Source of the DNA: Micromonospora chersina | GTDB lineage: Bacteria > Actinomycetota > Actinomycetes > Mycobacteriales > Micromonosporaceae | Length of the DNA: 64,000 bases | Direction of reading: 5' to 3' | Assembly (NCBI RefSeq): GCF_900091475.1 | Contig: NZ_FMIB01000002.1 | Span: forward strand, 5,828,001-5,892,000 | In this document: piece by piece, positions 43,602 through 52,250 of the stretch | How the letters are laid out: each line of letters starts with the position of its first letter | Numbering within the stretch: position 1 is the stretch's first letter | Translations under genes and position numbers: made by a program | The notes under the pieces: generated by a model | The model's input: only the letters and a program-made list of their open reading frames with translations | Database searches by the model: none | Told to the model about the DNA's origin: nothing

Positions 43602-43931
43602 TCAGCCCTCGAAGACGCCGGCCTCGACGAGACGCTTCTCGGTCTTGTCCCAGCCGTGCTCCGGGTGGGAGGCGGCCAGCGCGTTGATCTCGGCGCGCAG
43701 CTTGGCGGCGTGGCCGGCGGCGGCCAGCACCCGCAGCTCCTCGACGAAGGCCTCGGAGTCGGTGCGCAGGTGCGCGGTCTTGCCGTTGGTCAGGTTGCGC
43801 ACGTAGGCGTGCTTGCCGCCGTTGAGCGGGATCAGGTACTTGAACTCGCCCAGCACGCTGAGGGCGCCACCCTGGCCAGCCTGGCCGGCCCGGACTGACG
43901 CGCGCGCGGTCTTAGAGGTGTTGCTCGCCAC
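43602..43931 (-). CDS. Small conserved hypothetical protein
   Basis: GTG at 43931 follows AAGGAG and gives 109 residues. The core (LGEFKYLIPLNGGKHAYVRN, then HLRTDSEAFVEELRVLAAAG) is compact and looks like a small folded alpha/beta protein rather than a random frame. The N-terminus is Ala/Ser/Thr-rich and probably flexible. I recognise no domain. It is divergent from the DUF3145 gene across 329 bp. Confidence 0.78.
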   Translation of the reverse strand: MASNTSKTARASVRAGQAGQGGALSVLGEFKYLIPLNGGKHAYVRNLTNGKTAHLRTDSEAFVEELRVLAAAGHAAKLRAEINALAASHPEHGWDKTEKRLVEAGVFEG

Positions 43932-44260
43932 GGAGGTACTCCTTGCAGACGTACGGGAGGACGAAAACGTCCGGGGGCTGATGTGCGGTTTGACGCCCGG
44001 GGTGAGCGTCAGCCCGCGAAGACGTGCGGCGGCACAGAACCGCCCAGAGAACTGTACACGACCTCGACGCCTGGCTGGTCGTCGCGCCGTCAGGGAGCAC
44101 AACCGGGTCAGCCGCCCGGGTATTTCCCGGCCGCCGGGCCCGGCGAATTTTCCGATTCGCTGGCGCACCATCCGTCACTCGGGTCATCATGTGTTGCAGA
44201 GGCCACTCGGGTGGACGAGGTCGTAGGGGAAGACGCACCTCGGCTCACCGGGAGGTCACC
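43932..44260. other. Intergenic region, 329 bp, no gene
   Basis: This divergent promoter region has no convincing reading frame, RNA gene or repeat. It probably holds promoters for the 109-residue protein and the DUF3145 gene, but I could not choose -10 boxes with confidence. GGAGG at 44251-44255 serves the DUF3145 start. Confidence 0.5.
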
Positions 44261-44752
44261 GTGCCAACGCGTGGCGTCGTATACGTCCACTCGACCCCGC
44301 TCGCCGTGTCCTCGCACGTCGAGTGGGCGATCGCGCGCGTCCTCGCCGCGCCGGTCAACCTGCACTGGACGGCCCAGCCCGTCGATCCCGGGGCGCGTCG
44401 CGCCGAGTGCGGGTGGACCGGCAGCCCGGGGACGGGCGCCGAACTGGCTGCTGCCCTCCGGCAGTGGCCCATGATCCGTTTCGAGGTGACCGAGGAGCCC
44501 AGCCCGGGAGCCGACGGCGAGCGCTTCATGTACGTCCCGGGGCGCGGCCTGTTCCGGGCCACCGTCGGCGCGGCCGGGGACATCCAGCTCGGCGAGGACC
44601 GGCTGCGCAGCATCATGGCGTCCGCCCGGGCCCCGGAGGCCCTCGCGCACGCCCTCGACAAGGCGCTCGGCACCGCCTGGGACGCCGAACTGGAGCCCTA
44701 CCGCTACGCCGGGGACGGCGCCCCCGTGACGCTGCTCACCCGGGTGGGCTGA
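44261..44752 (+). CDS. DUF3145 family protein
   Basis: GTG at 44261 with GGAGG gives 163 residues matching the actinobacterial DUF3145 family: TRGVVYVHSTPLAVSSHVEWA near the start, NLHWTAQPVDPGARRAECGW, and RFMYVPGRGLFRA. The function is unknown. In Streptomyces the homologue lies just after fabF in the FAS II cluster; here it is 6 kb from fabF, separated by surface-glycan-type genes. The wide conservation suggests a link to lipid or envelope metabolism. Confidence 0.9.
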   Translation: MPTRGVVYVHSTPLAVSSHVEWAIARVLAAPVNLHWTAQPVDPGARRAECGWTGSPGTGAELAAALRQWPMIRFEVTEEPSPGADGERFMYVPGRGLFRATVGAAGDIQLGEDRLRSIMASARAPEALAHALDKALGTAWDAELEPYRYAGDGAPVTLLTRVG

Positions 44753-44772
44753 CGAAGGTCAAGTTGCCCCGA

Positions 44773-44778
44773 TACGGT
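44773..44778 (+). promoter_or_regulatory. -10 box of a leaderless transcript
   Basis: TACGGT lies 7 nt before GTG at 44786, with CTGACG 18 nt further upstream (44749-44754) as a possible -35. This spacing places transcription start at or next to the start codon. Confidence 0.5.
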
Positions 44779-44785
44779 GGGGCGC

Positions 44786-46507
44786 GTGTCGATTTCCCCG
44801 CGTCGCGCCGGCGTCGCGCTCGCCGCACTGACCGCGCTGCTCGTCTCCGGGTGCTCGGGTGAGCCGGAACGGCCCCGAGCGACCCCGTCGAGCCCGGCGC
44901 CGGCCCCGTCGTCGGCCGCCCCCTCGCCGACCGGCGCCGACCCGGCCGCCAGGGCGGCCGCCCTGGTGGCGACGCTCACCGACGAGGACCTGGTCGGCCA
45001 GGTGCTCATGCCGTACGCGTACGGGAGTTCGGCCACCAGGGTCTCGCCCGGGTCGGCGGCCGGCAACCGGGCCCTGGCCGGGGTCGACACCCCCGCCGAG
45101 ATGGTCGCGAAGTACCGCCTCGGCGGGCTCATCCTGGTCGGCTTCAGCGCCGACGACCCCACCTCGGGCAACCAGGCCACCACGAACGTCGACAACCCGA
45201 AGCAGGTCCGCGCGCTGACCGACGGGCTGCGCGAGGCCGCCGGCCGGCTGCCCGCCGGCCCCGCCCCGTTCCTGATCGGCACCGACCAGGAGTACGGCGT
45301 GGTCACCCGGATCACCGACGGCGTCACCCTGCTGCCCAGCCCGCTGGCCGCCGGGGCCGCCGGCAACCCTTCGCTGACCGAGGCCGCCTGGCGGGCCGCC
45401 GGCGCCGAGTTGGCCGCCATGGGCGTCAACCTCGACTTCGCCCCGGTCGCCGACGTGCTGGCCACCCGCAGCACGGTGATCGGCTCCCGCTCCTTCGGCG
45501 CCGACCCGAAGACCGCCTCGGCGCAGGTGGCCGGCGCGGTCCGTGGCCTCCAGGCCGAGGGGGTCGGTTCCGCCGTCAAGCACTTCCCCGGCCACGGGCT
45601 GACCGCCGCCGACTCGCACACCGACCTGCCGGTGGTCGGGCAGTCCCGCGACGTGCTGGACCGCACCGCGTTCCCGCCGTTCCGCGCCGGGATCGACGCC
45701 GGCGCCCTGGCGGTCATGTCGGCCCACCTCGACGTCAAGGCGGTCGACCCCGGCACCCCGGCCACCTTCTCCCGCAAGCTCCTCACCGACGTGCTCCGCG
45801 GCCAGCTCGGCTTCCAGGGCGTGGTGATCACCGACGGGATGAACATGGCGCCGGCCAAGCGGTGGTCGCCGGGGGAGGCCGCGGTCCGGGCGTTGAACGC
45901 CGGCAACGACCTGATCCTCATGACCCCGAACGTGGGCCAGGCGTACGAGGGGATGCTGGCCGCGCTCAAGGACGGCTCGCTGCCCCGGACCCGGCTGGTC
46001 GAGGCCGTCACCCGGGTGCTGACCATGAAGTTCAAGCTGGCCGACCGGCCGGCGCCGGCGCTGTCGACGCTGGACAGCGCCGCGCACCGCAGGGCCGCCG
46101 CCGACCTGGCCGCCGCCGCCGTGACGATGCTGCGCGGCCGCTGCGGCAGCCCGGTGGCCGGCCCGGTCACCGTCACCTCCTCCGGTGGGCGGGACCGCAC
46201 CCGGGCCGCGCTGGCGGAGGCGCTCACCGCCGCGGGCGTGAAGGTGGTGCCGAGCGGCGGCACCGTGGTGCACCTCGTCGGGTACGGCGACGGCAGCAAG
46301 GACCTGCGTGCCGACGCCACCGTGACCGTGGCCATGGACACCCCGTACGTGCTGGCCGGGGCGAAGTCGCCGACGCTGCTGGCCACCTACTCGTCCACCC
46401 GGGCGTCGATGACCGCGCTGGCCGCGGTGCTCGCCGGTAAGGCCCGCCCGACCGGCCGTTCCCCGGTCGCGGTGTCCGGCCTGCCGGCCACCACCTGCGG
46501 CACCTGA
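44786..46507 (+). CDS. nagZ: Lipoprotein GH3 glycosidase, NagZ-like
   Basis: The GTG at 44786 is preferred over GTG 44777 because of the TACGGT box. The 573-residue product has a lipoprotein signal with lipobox LLVSGC (Cys23), a Ser/Pro linker, and a GH3 N-terminal domain with the NagZ catalytic motif KHFPGHG and the nucleophile-containing VVITDGMNM stretch. NagZ enzymes remove N-acetylglucosamine from muropeptides; Gram-positive versions act outside the membrane. A further C-terminal domain of about 150 residues follows. It probably works in peptidoglycan recycling. Confidence 0.92.
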   Translation: MSISPRRAGVALAALTALLVSGCSGEPERPRATPSSPAPAPSSAAPSPTGADPAARAAALVATLTDEDLVGQVLMPYAYGSSATRVSPGSAAGNRALAGVDTPAEMVAKYRLGGLILVGFSADDPTSGNQATTNVDNPKQVRALTDGLREAAGRLPAGPAPFLIGTDQEYGVVTRITDGVTLLPSPLAAGAAGNPSLTEAAWRAAGAELAAMGVNLDFAPVADVLATRSTVIGSRSFGADPKTASAQVAGAVRGLQAEGVGSAVKHFPGHGLTAADSHTDLPVVGQSRDVLDRTAFPPFRAGIDAGALAVMSAHLDVKAVDPGTPATFSRKLLTDVLRGQLGFQGVVITDGMNMAPAKRWSPGEAAVRALNAGNDLILMTPNVGQAYEGMLAALKDGSLPRTRLVEAVTRVLTMKFKLADRPAPALSTLDSAAHRRAAADLAAAAVTMLRGRCGSPVAGPVTVTSSGGRDRTRAALAEALTAAGVKVVPSGGTVVHLVGYGDGSKDLRADATVTVAMDTPYVLAGAKSPTLLATYSSTRASMTALAAVLAGKARPTGRSPVAVSGLPATTCGT

Positions 46508-46602
46508 CCGGGTCGGTGCCCGGCGACCCCGCTGGCCCTGACCTGCCCGGCTGGTAGCGTCGGCCCGTCCGCCGCCGCCAGGGAACCGGGGGGTCGAGTG
46601 CC

Positions 46603-47589
46603 GTGACCGCGCCGCAGCCGGCCCTGTCCGTGGTGGTGCCGATGTTCAACGAGGAGGCCGTCCTCCCGCTGCTCGCCGTCCGGCTGCGCGGCGTGCTGGA
46701 CGGGCTCGGCGAGGCGTACGAGGTGGTGGCCGTCGACGACGGCAGCACCGACGGCACCGCGGCGGCGCTGGCCGCGCTCCGGGTCGGCTGGCCGGAGCTG
46801 CGGGTGCTCCGGCTGCGCCGCAACAGCGGCCACCAGGCCGCCCTGCACGCCGGCCTGCTCCGCGCCCGGGGCGCGTACGTGGCCAGCATCGACGCCGACC
46901 TCCAGGACCCGCCCGAGGTGATCGTCGAGCTGCTCCGCCGCGCCCGCGCCGACGACCTCGACGTGGTCTACGCCGTCCGGGCCGACCGCAGCCGCGACAC
47001 CCGGTTCAAGCGGTGGACCGCGGGCGGCTACTACCGCCTGGTCCGCCGGCTGGTCGGCGAGCAGGTCCCCGCCCAGGCCGGCGACTTCCGGCTGCTCAGC
47101 CGGGCCGTCGTGGAAGCGCTGCGGGAGCTGCCCGAGCGCAACCCGGTGCTCCGGCTCGTGGTGCCCTGGCTCGGCTTCCCCAGCGGCGAGGTGACGTACG
47201 AGCGGCAGGAGCGCGCCGCCGGCCGGACCAAGTACCCGCTGTCCCGGATGGCCGGGCTGGCCGCCGAGAGCGTCACCAGCTTCTCCGCCGCCCCGCTGCG
47301 GGTGGCGACCTGGCTGGGCCTGGTCGGGGTGGCGGTCTGCGGGATGCTCGTCGTGGTGGCCGTGCTGGCCTGGTTCGCCGGCGCCACGGTCAGCGGCTGG
47401 CCCTCGCTCTACGTGGCGATCCTCTTCCTCGGCGCGGTGCAACTGCTCTGCCTCGGCCTGCTCGGCGAGTACGTGGCCCGGATCTACACCGCGGTGCAGG
47501 GCCGGCCCGCGTACGTGGTTGCCGGCGACAGCGCCGCCGCCGGGCCGGACCGTCCGGACCCGGCCGAGCTGGCCGACAGCCTGCGGTGA
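46603..47589 (+). CDS. GT2 glycosyltransferase (DPM1/GtrB-like)
   Basis: The 328-residue product has a GT-A domain with VVPMFNEE, VDDGSTDGT, the DxD-type motif SIDADLQDP and the typical GDFRLLSR segment, then two transmembrane helices near residues 235-290. Such enzymes transfer a sugar from a nucleotide donor to polyprenyl phosphate on the cytoplasmic face. Its last codons overlap the start of the large membrane protein gene (GTGA), which may use the lipid-linked sugar. GTG 46603 is preceded by GGGGGG. Confidence 0.93.
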   Translation: MTAPQPALSVVVPMFNEEAVLPLLAVRLRGVLDGLGEAYEVVAVDDGSTDGTAAALAALRVGWPELRVLRLRRNSGHQAALHAGLLRARGAYVASIDADLQDPPEVIVELLRRARADDLDVVYAVRADRSRDTRFKRWTAGGYYRLVRRLVGEQVPAQAGDFRLLSRAVVEALRELPERNPVLRLVVPWLGFPSGEVTYERQERAAGRTKYPLSRMAGLAAESVTSFSAAPLRVATWLGLVGVAVCGMLVVVAVLAWFAGATVSGWPSLYVAILFLGAVQLLCLGLLGEYVARIYTAVQGRPAYVVAGDSAAAGPDRPDPAELADSLR

Positions 47590-49862
47590 CCGCCCTCGCC
47601 GCCGGCGCCGCCCCGGCGGCCGTCGACCCGCGCCGCCGTCCCGCCGCCCTGCGCTGGGCGCCGGCCGTCGCCGCCTACGCCGCCGTGGTCGCCGTGCTGC
47701 TCGCCGCCGACACCCCGGTCGCCCCGATCGCCCGCTGGACGGCGTACGCGGCGCTGGCCGTGCTGCTCCCCGGCACGCTGGTGTTCCGCGCGCTGCGCCG
47801 CCGGCCGCACACAGTGGTCGAGGACCTGGCCATGGGCGCGGCGGTCGGCCTGGTGCTGGAGCTTGTCGCGTGGGCCGGGTTCACCGCCCTCGGGCTGCCC
47901 GGGTGGCTACGGCTCTGGCCGCTGGCCGTGGTGGGGCCGTTCGCCGCCGTGCCGCGGCTGCGCCGGCACTGGCGGGTGCGGTACCCGACCGTGGCGCCGG
48001 CGGGGTGGGCCTGGTCGCTGGCGGGGGTGGTGGTCGGCTTCACCCTCTACCTGTACGGCTCGTTCCTCGCCGTCAACCCGGTGCTGCCCGCCGACGAGGG
48101 GCAGGCACAGTACATCGACCTCGCCTTCCAGCTCTCCATCGCGGGGGCGGCCACGCACCAGGTGCCGCCCGAGGTGCCGCAGGTCGCCGGGGAGCCGCTG
48201 CACTACCACTGGTTCGGCTTCGCCCACCTGGCCGCCACCAGCCTGGTCAGCGGCGTCGACCTGCCCACGGTGCTGTTCCGGCTCGCCGTTCCCGCGCTCT
48301 GCGCGCTCGCCGCCGTGCTGGTCGCCGTTGTCGGCTGGCGGATCACCGGCCGGCCGTACGCCGGGGTGGTGGCCGCCGCGCTGCTGTTCACCGTGGGCGA
48401 GTTCGGTTTCGAGAACGGCTGGCGGCAGCTCTTCGGCAGCCAGGCCACCTTCATCGTCTGGGGCAGCCCGTCGATGACGTACAGCTGGGTGCTGCTGCTG
48501 CCACTGATCGCCGTGCTCGGCGAGATCGTCGGCCGGGCCCGCGGGGTGGCCGTGCCCGCGCTGGGCCGCGGCGCGTGGCCGCTGGCGGTCCTGTTCCTGG
48601 CCGCGTCGACAGGCGCGAAGGCCAGCACCCTGCCGGTGGTGCTGGCCGCGCTCGGGCTCACCGCGGCGGCCACCCTGCTGGTCCGCCGCCGGCCGCCCCG
48701 GGGCGTGCTGGTCGCCGCCGGGCTGGCGCTCGCCGCGCAGTTCTTCGCCACCGCCGTGCTGTTCGCGTTCGAGAGCCACGGCGTGGTCCTGGACCCGTTC
48801 TCCGGGCTGCGCCCGTACGTCCCGACCGACCGGAAGGCCGGGGTGACGGCGCTGTGCTGGGTGCTGGTGGCGGTGGCGTTCCTGCTCAACCTCCAGCTCC
48901 GGGTGGCCGGCGCCCTGGCCCTGCTCCGGTTGCGCCGGTGGCGGCTCGAACCGGTGCAGGTGTTCCTGCTCGGGGGCGCGCTCGCCGGCCCGGCCATCTA
49001 CCTGCTCGTCGGGCATCCCGGCAGCAGCAACCAGTACTTCACCCGCACCGGGTTCGCCTTCGGCGTGCTCCTGTCCGCCTGGGGCTGGGCCGAGGTGGCC
49101 GACCGGGCCGCCCTCTCCACCCGGGGCCGGTGGCTGCTCGGCGCGGGCACCGCCGGGCTCGCCGTGCTGCTCACCGCGGTGCAGCTCGACTCCGCGGTCA
49201 GCACGCCCGCCGTTCCCGCGTACGCCCCGGTGCTGCCGCTGCTCCTCTGGGCCGCCGCGCTGGCCGTGCCGGTGGTGCTGGCGGCCCTGTGCTGGCCGGC
49301 CCTCGTGGGGCGCTGGCCCGGGCTGGCCGGCCGGGGCGGGCTGGTGCTGCTCACCGCCCTGCTGGCCGCCGGGGCGCCGGGGCTGGTCATGGACGCCGCG
49401 GCCACCCGGGTCTACCCGAACGGCGGGGCGTACCCGGTGGTGGCGATGCCGGCCTCCCGGGTCGAGGCGGCCCGCTGGGTGCGGGCGCACAGCGCCCCGG
49501 ACGACGTGCTCGCCACCAACGCGCACTGCCGGGAGGTGGTGGACGGCTGGTGCGACGCCCGCTCGTTCTGGCTCAGCGGCTACGCCGAGCGGTCGGTGCT
49601 GGTCGAGGGCTGGGCGTTCGCGCCCCGGATGGTCGGCCGGCCGGAGGGCCCGTACGCGCCGTTCTGGGACGCCGGCCGGCAGCGCGCCAACGACACGGCC
49701 TTCACCGCACCCACGGCCGCCGGCCTGGCCGCCCTCCGCGACCGGTACGGCGTGCGCTGGCTGGTGGTGGACCGGCAGGTCGGCGCCGAGGCGCCGGCCC
49801 TGCGGACGCTGGCCGACCTGCGCTTCGAGAACTCCCGCACGGCCGTCTACCGGCTGCGCTGA
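47586..49862 (+). CDS. Large polytopic membrane protein, possible GT-C glycosyltransferase
   Basis: GTG at 47586 gives 758 residues with about 13-15 hydrophobic segments. An early loop after helix 4 contains LPADEGQAQYIDLAFQLSIA and PLHYHWFGFAH, acidic and histidine residues located as in GT-C enzymes that use polyprenyl-phosphate sugars. A soluble C-terminal domain (residues 620-758) includes RWVRAHSAPDDVLATNAHC, as in other actinobacterial members. It is coupled to the GT2 gene, so it probably adds that sugar to a cell-surface acceptor. The acceptor is unknown. Confidence 0.8.
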   Translation: MTALAAGAAPAAVDPRRRPAALRWAPAVAAYAAVVAVLLAADTPVAPIARWTAYAALAVLLPGTLVFRALRRRPHTVVEDLAMGAAVGLVLELVAWAGFTALGLPGWLRLWPLAVVGPFAAVPRLRRHWRVRYPTVAPAGWAWSLAGVVVGFTLYLYGSFLAVNPVLPADEGQAQYIDLAFQLSIAGAATHQVPPEVPQVAGEPLHYHWFGFAHLAATSLVSGVDLPTVLFRLAVPALCALAAVLVAVVGWRITGRPYAGVVAAALLFTVGEFGFENGWRQLFGSQATFIVWGSPSMTYSWVLLLPLIAVLGEIVGRARGVAVPALGRGAWPLAVLFLAASTGAKASTLPVVLAALGLTAAATLLVRRRPPRGVLVAAGLALAAQFFATAVLFAFESHGVVLDPFSGLRPYVPTDRKAGVTALCWVLVAVAFLLNLQLRVAGALALLRLRRWRLEPVQVFLLGGALAGPAIYLLVGHPGSSNQYFTRTGFAFGVLLSAWGWAEVADRAALSTRGRWLLGAGTAGLAVLLTAVQLDSAVSTPAVPAYAPVLPLLLWAAALAVPVVLAALCWPALVGRWPGLAGRGGLVLLTALLAAGAPGLVMDAAATRVYPNGGAYPVVAMPASRVEAARWVRAHSAPDDVLATNAHCREVVDGWCDARSFWLSGYAERSVLVEGWAFAPRMVGRPEGPYAPFWDAGRQRANDTAFTAPTAAGLAALRDRYGVRWLVVDRQVGAEAPALRTLADLRFENSRTAVYRLR

Positions 49863-49878
49863 GCGGTCCGCCCCGGGA

Positions 49879-50589
49879 TCAGGACGGGCGGTGCGCGCGC
49901 AGCATCAGCGACACCCCGGGCAGCGCCTTCACGGGCAGGTGGCGCTCGGCCGCGACCACCGTGCGCAGGCCCAGGTTCACCAGCGGGTGCAACTCGTCCA
50001 GGTCGGAGCCGGTGGACCGGCGGCGACGCCAGGCGGCCACCGGGCGCAGCAGCACGTTCCAGCTCCACAGCTCGTCGAGCGCCAGCCCGGCCTTCGCCAC
50101 CACGGCCCGCAGCCCGGCACGGTCGTAGCGGCGTACGTGCCCGACCGCCACGTCGTGCGCCGACCAGAGCCGCATGTCGGCCGGCACCGCGATCAGCGCC
50201 GTCCCGCCGGGGCGCAGCACCCGCCGGATCTCGGCGGCGGCGAGGTGGTCCTCGTCGAAGTGCTCCAGGATGTCGAAGGCCACCACCAGGTCGAGGCCCG
50301 CCGAGGGGACCGGCAGGTGGCGGGCGTCGGCCCGGATGACGTCCAGGCCCCGCTCCCGGGCCACCCCGGCGCCCTCCGCGCTGTACTCCAGGGCGAGCGG
50401 CCGCCAGCCGTGTGCCCGCAGCACCCGGGTGTTCCCGCCACCGGCCGCGCCGATGTCCAGCGCCCGGCCCGGATGGACGCCGGTCGCGGCCAGCCGCCGC
50501 AGCGCCCGGCCCAGCAGGACCCGCCGCTCCCGGTACCACCAGTGGGTGTCCTCCAGCGCGGCGAGCTTACGGATCTCGGTCGCTTCCAC
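49879..50589 (-). CDS. Class I SAM-dependent methyltransferase
   Basis: The 236-residue protein has the class I methyltransferase motifs: RALDIGAAGGGNTRVL (motif I, SAM loop), DVIRADARHLPVP, LDLVVAFDILEHFDED and the late LRPGGTALIAVPA. It belongs to the UbiE/COQ5-like group often found near polyprenyl-glycan genes. A substrate cannot be named. It is convergent with the GT-C-like gene, with 16 nt between stops, and lies downstream of the fabF terminator. Confidence 0.9.
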   Translation of the reverse strand: MEATEIRKLAALEDTHWWYRERRVLLGRALRRLAATGVHPGRALDIGAAGGGNTRVLRAHGWRPLALEYSAEGAGVARERGLDVIRADARHLPVPSAGLDLVVAFDILEHFDEDHLAAAEIRRVLRPGGTALIAVPADMRLWSAHDVAVGHVRRYDRAGLRAVVAKAGLALDELWSWNVLLRPVAAWRRRRSTGSDLDELHPLVNLGLRTVVAAERHLPVKALPGVSLMLRAHRPS

Positions 50590-50643
50590 GCGTGGTGCTC
50601 CTCGACGGCTCGGCGGCCCTCACCCTAACCGGCCGGGACGCGC

Positions 50644-50678
50644 TCGGGGCCCGCGTCCGGTGCGGACGCGGGCCCCGA
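50644..50678 (-). terminator. Terminator after fabF, 16-bp stem
   Basis: 50644-50659 and 50663-50678 pair perfectly around GTG. The hairpin lies 17 nt after the fabF stop (in the reverse direction) and before the methyltransferase start, so it should end the fab operon. Confidence 0.88.
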
Positions 50679-50694
50679 AGCGGGTACGCCGTGC

Positions 50695-51921
50695 TCAGGG
50701 CCGGGTGAACACCAGGGCCACGTTGTGCCCGCCGAAGCCGAACGCGTTGTTCAGCGCCGCGGGGATCTCCAGGTGGCGGGCCTTGTGCGCGGCCACCTCC
50801 AGGGAGAGGCCCTCGTCCGGGTCGTCCAGGTTGATCGTCGGGGGTACGACCCCGTCCCGGATGGCCAGGATGGTGGCGATCGACTCCAGCGCACCGGCCG
50901 CGCCGAGCAGGTGCCCGGTCATCGACTTGGTGGCCGTCAGCAGGGGGTGGTCGCCCACCGCCTTGTGCAGCGCGCCGATCTCCAGCATGTCGCCGACCGG
51001 CGTGGAGGTGGCGTGCGCGTTGACGTGCTTGATGTCGGTCTTCGCGACGTCCGCGTCGGCGACCGCCTTGGCGATGGCCCGGATGGCGCCCTCGCCCTCG
51101 GCGTGCGGCTGCACGATGTCGTACGCGTCCGAGGTGATCCCGGCGCCGGCGAGGCGCGCGTAGACCCGGGCGCCGCGGGCGGCGGCGTGCTCGGCGCGCT
51201 CCAGGACCACCACGCCCGCGCCCTCACCGAGGACGAAGCCGTCGCGGCCCTTGTCCCACGGGCGGGACGCCTTCTCCGGCTCGTCGTTGCGGGTCGACAT
51301 GGCCCGCATCGAGGCGAAGCCGGCGATCGGCAGCGGGTGGATGACCGCCTCGGTGCCGCCGGCCACCACCACGTCGGCCCGGCCGGAGCGGATGATGTCC
51401 AGCCCCAGCGCGATCGCCTCCGCGCCGGTCGCGCAGGCGCTGGCCACCGAGTGCACGCCGGCCTTGGCGCCGAGTTCCAGCCCGACCCAGGCGGCCGGGC
51501 CGTTCGGCATCAGCATCGGCACGGTGTGCGGGGAGACCCGCCGCGGGCCGGACGCCTCCAGGATGTCGTCCTGGGCGAGCAGGGTGGTGGCGCCGCCGAT
51601 GCCGGAGCCGACGCTGACCGCCAGCCGCTCCGGGTCCAGCCCGGAGTCGGCCAGGCCGGCGTCCGCCCAGGCCTGCTGCGCCGCCACGATGGCGATCGCC
51701 TCGGACCGGTCGAGCCGGCGCAGCTTGACGCGGTCCAGCACCGTCGACGGGTCGACGGCGAGCTGTGCGGCGATCCGGACGGGCAGTTGCGCGGCCCACT
51801 CCTGGGTGAGCGCACTCACCCCGGAGCGGCCCGCGAGCATGGCGTCCCAGGTCGACGCGACGTCCCCGCCGAGCGGGGTCGTCGCGCCGAGCCCGGTGAC
51901 GACGACGTCGGGACGACTCAT
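50695..51921 (-). CDS. fabF: Beta-ketoacyl-ACP synthase II
   Basis: The 408-residue condensing enzyme has the catalytic triad Cys163 (VASACATGAEA), His in VNAHATSTPVGD and His in KSMTGHLLGAAG. It elongates acyl-ACP with malonyl-ACP in the cytosolic FAS II cycle. It is the last gene of the fabD-fabH-acpP-fabF cluster and starts 2 nt after the acpP stop. Length and motifs are normal, and the sequence looks like primary-metabolism FabF rather than an antibiotic-cluster ketosynthase. Confidence 0.97.
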   Translation of the reverse strand: MSRPDVVVTGLGATTPLGGDVASTWDAMLAGRSGVSALTQEWAAQLPVRIAAQLAVDPSTVLDRVKLRRLDRSEAIAIVAAQQAWADAGLADSGLDPERLAVSVGSGIGGATTLLAQDDILEASGPRRVSPHTVPMLMPNGPAAWVGLELGAKAGVHSVASACATGAEAIALGLDIIRSGRADVVVAGGTEAVIHPLPIAGFASMRAMSTRNDEPEKASRPWDKGRDGFVLGEGAGVVVLERAEHAAARGARVYARLAGAGITSDAYDIVQPHAEGEGAIRAIAKAVADADVAKTDIKHVNAHATSTPVGDMLEIGALHKAVGDHPLLTATKSMTGHLLGAAGALESIATILAIRDGVVPPTINLDDPDEGLSLEVAAHKARHLEIPAALNNAFGFGGHNVALVFTRP

Positions 51922-51923
51922 GA

Positions 51924-52163
51924 TCAGGACTGCGCCTCGATGTAGCTGACGGCGTCGCCGACGGTCTTGAGGTTCTGCACCTCGTTGTCCGGGATCTTGA
52001 CGCCGAACTTCTCCTCGGCCGCCACCACGACCTCCACCATGGAGAGCGAGTCGACGTCGAGGTCGTCGGTGAAGGACTTCCCCTCGGCCACGTCGTCCGG
52101 GTTCACCCCGGCAACCTCTTCGAGGATCTCGGCGAGGCCGGCGGTGATCTCGTCACGGGTCAT
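51924..52163 (-). CDS. acpP: Acyl carrier protein
   Basis: The 79-residue acidic protein contains DDLDVDSLSMVEVV with the phosphopantetheine serine at residue 39. It carries acyl intermediates for FAS II and sits between fabH and fabF. GAGAGGAA precedes the ATG. The 87-nt gap after fabH is the largest in the cluster and could hold a weak internal promoter to boost ACP levels. Confidence 0.97.
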   Translation of the reverse strand: MTRDEITAGLAEILEEVAGVNPDDVAEGKSFTDDLDVDSLSMVEVVVAAEEKFGVKIPDNEVQNLKTVGDAVSYIEAQS

Positions 52164-52250
52164 TGCGGTGGGTTCCTCTCATCGGGGGTTCACTCGACGG
52201 TCGGCGACGCCGGCCGTCACACCTCGGCGCGCTCGCGCCCGAGGGGGTCT

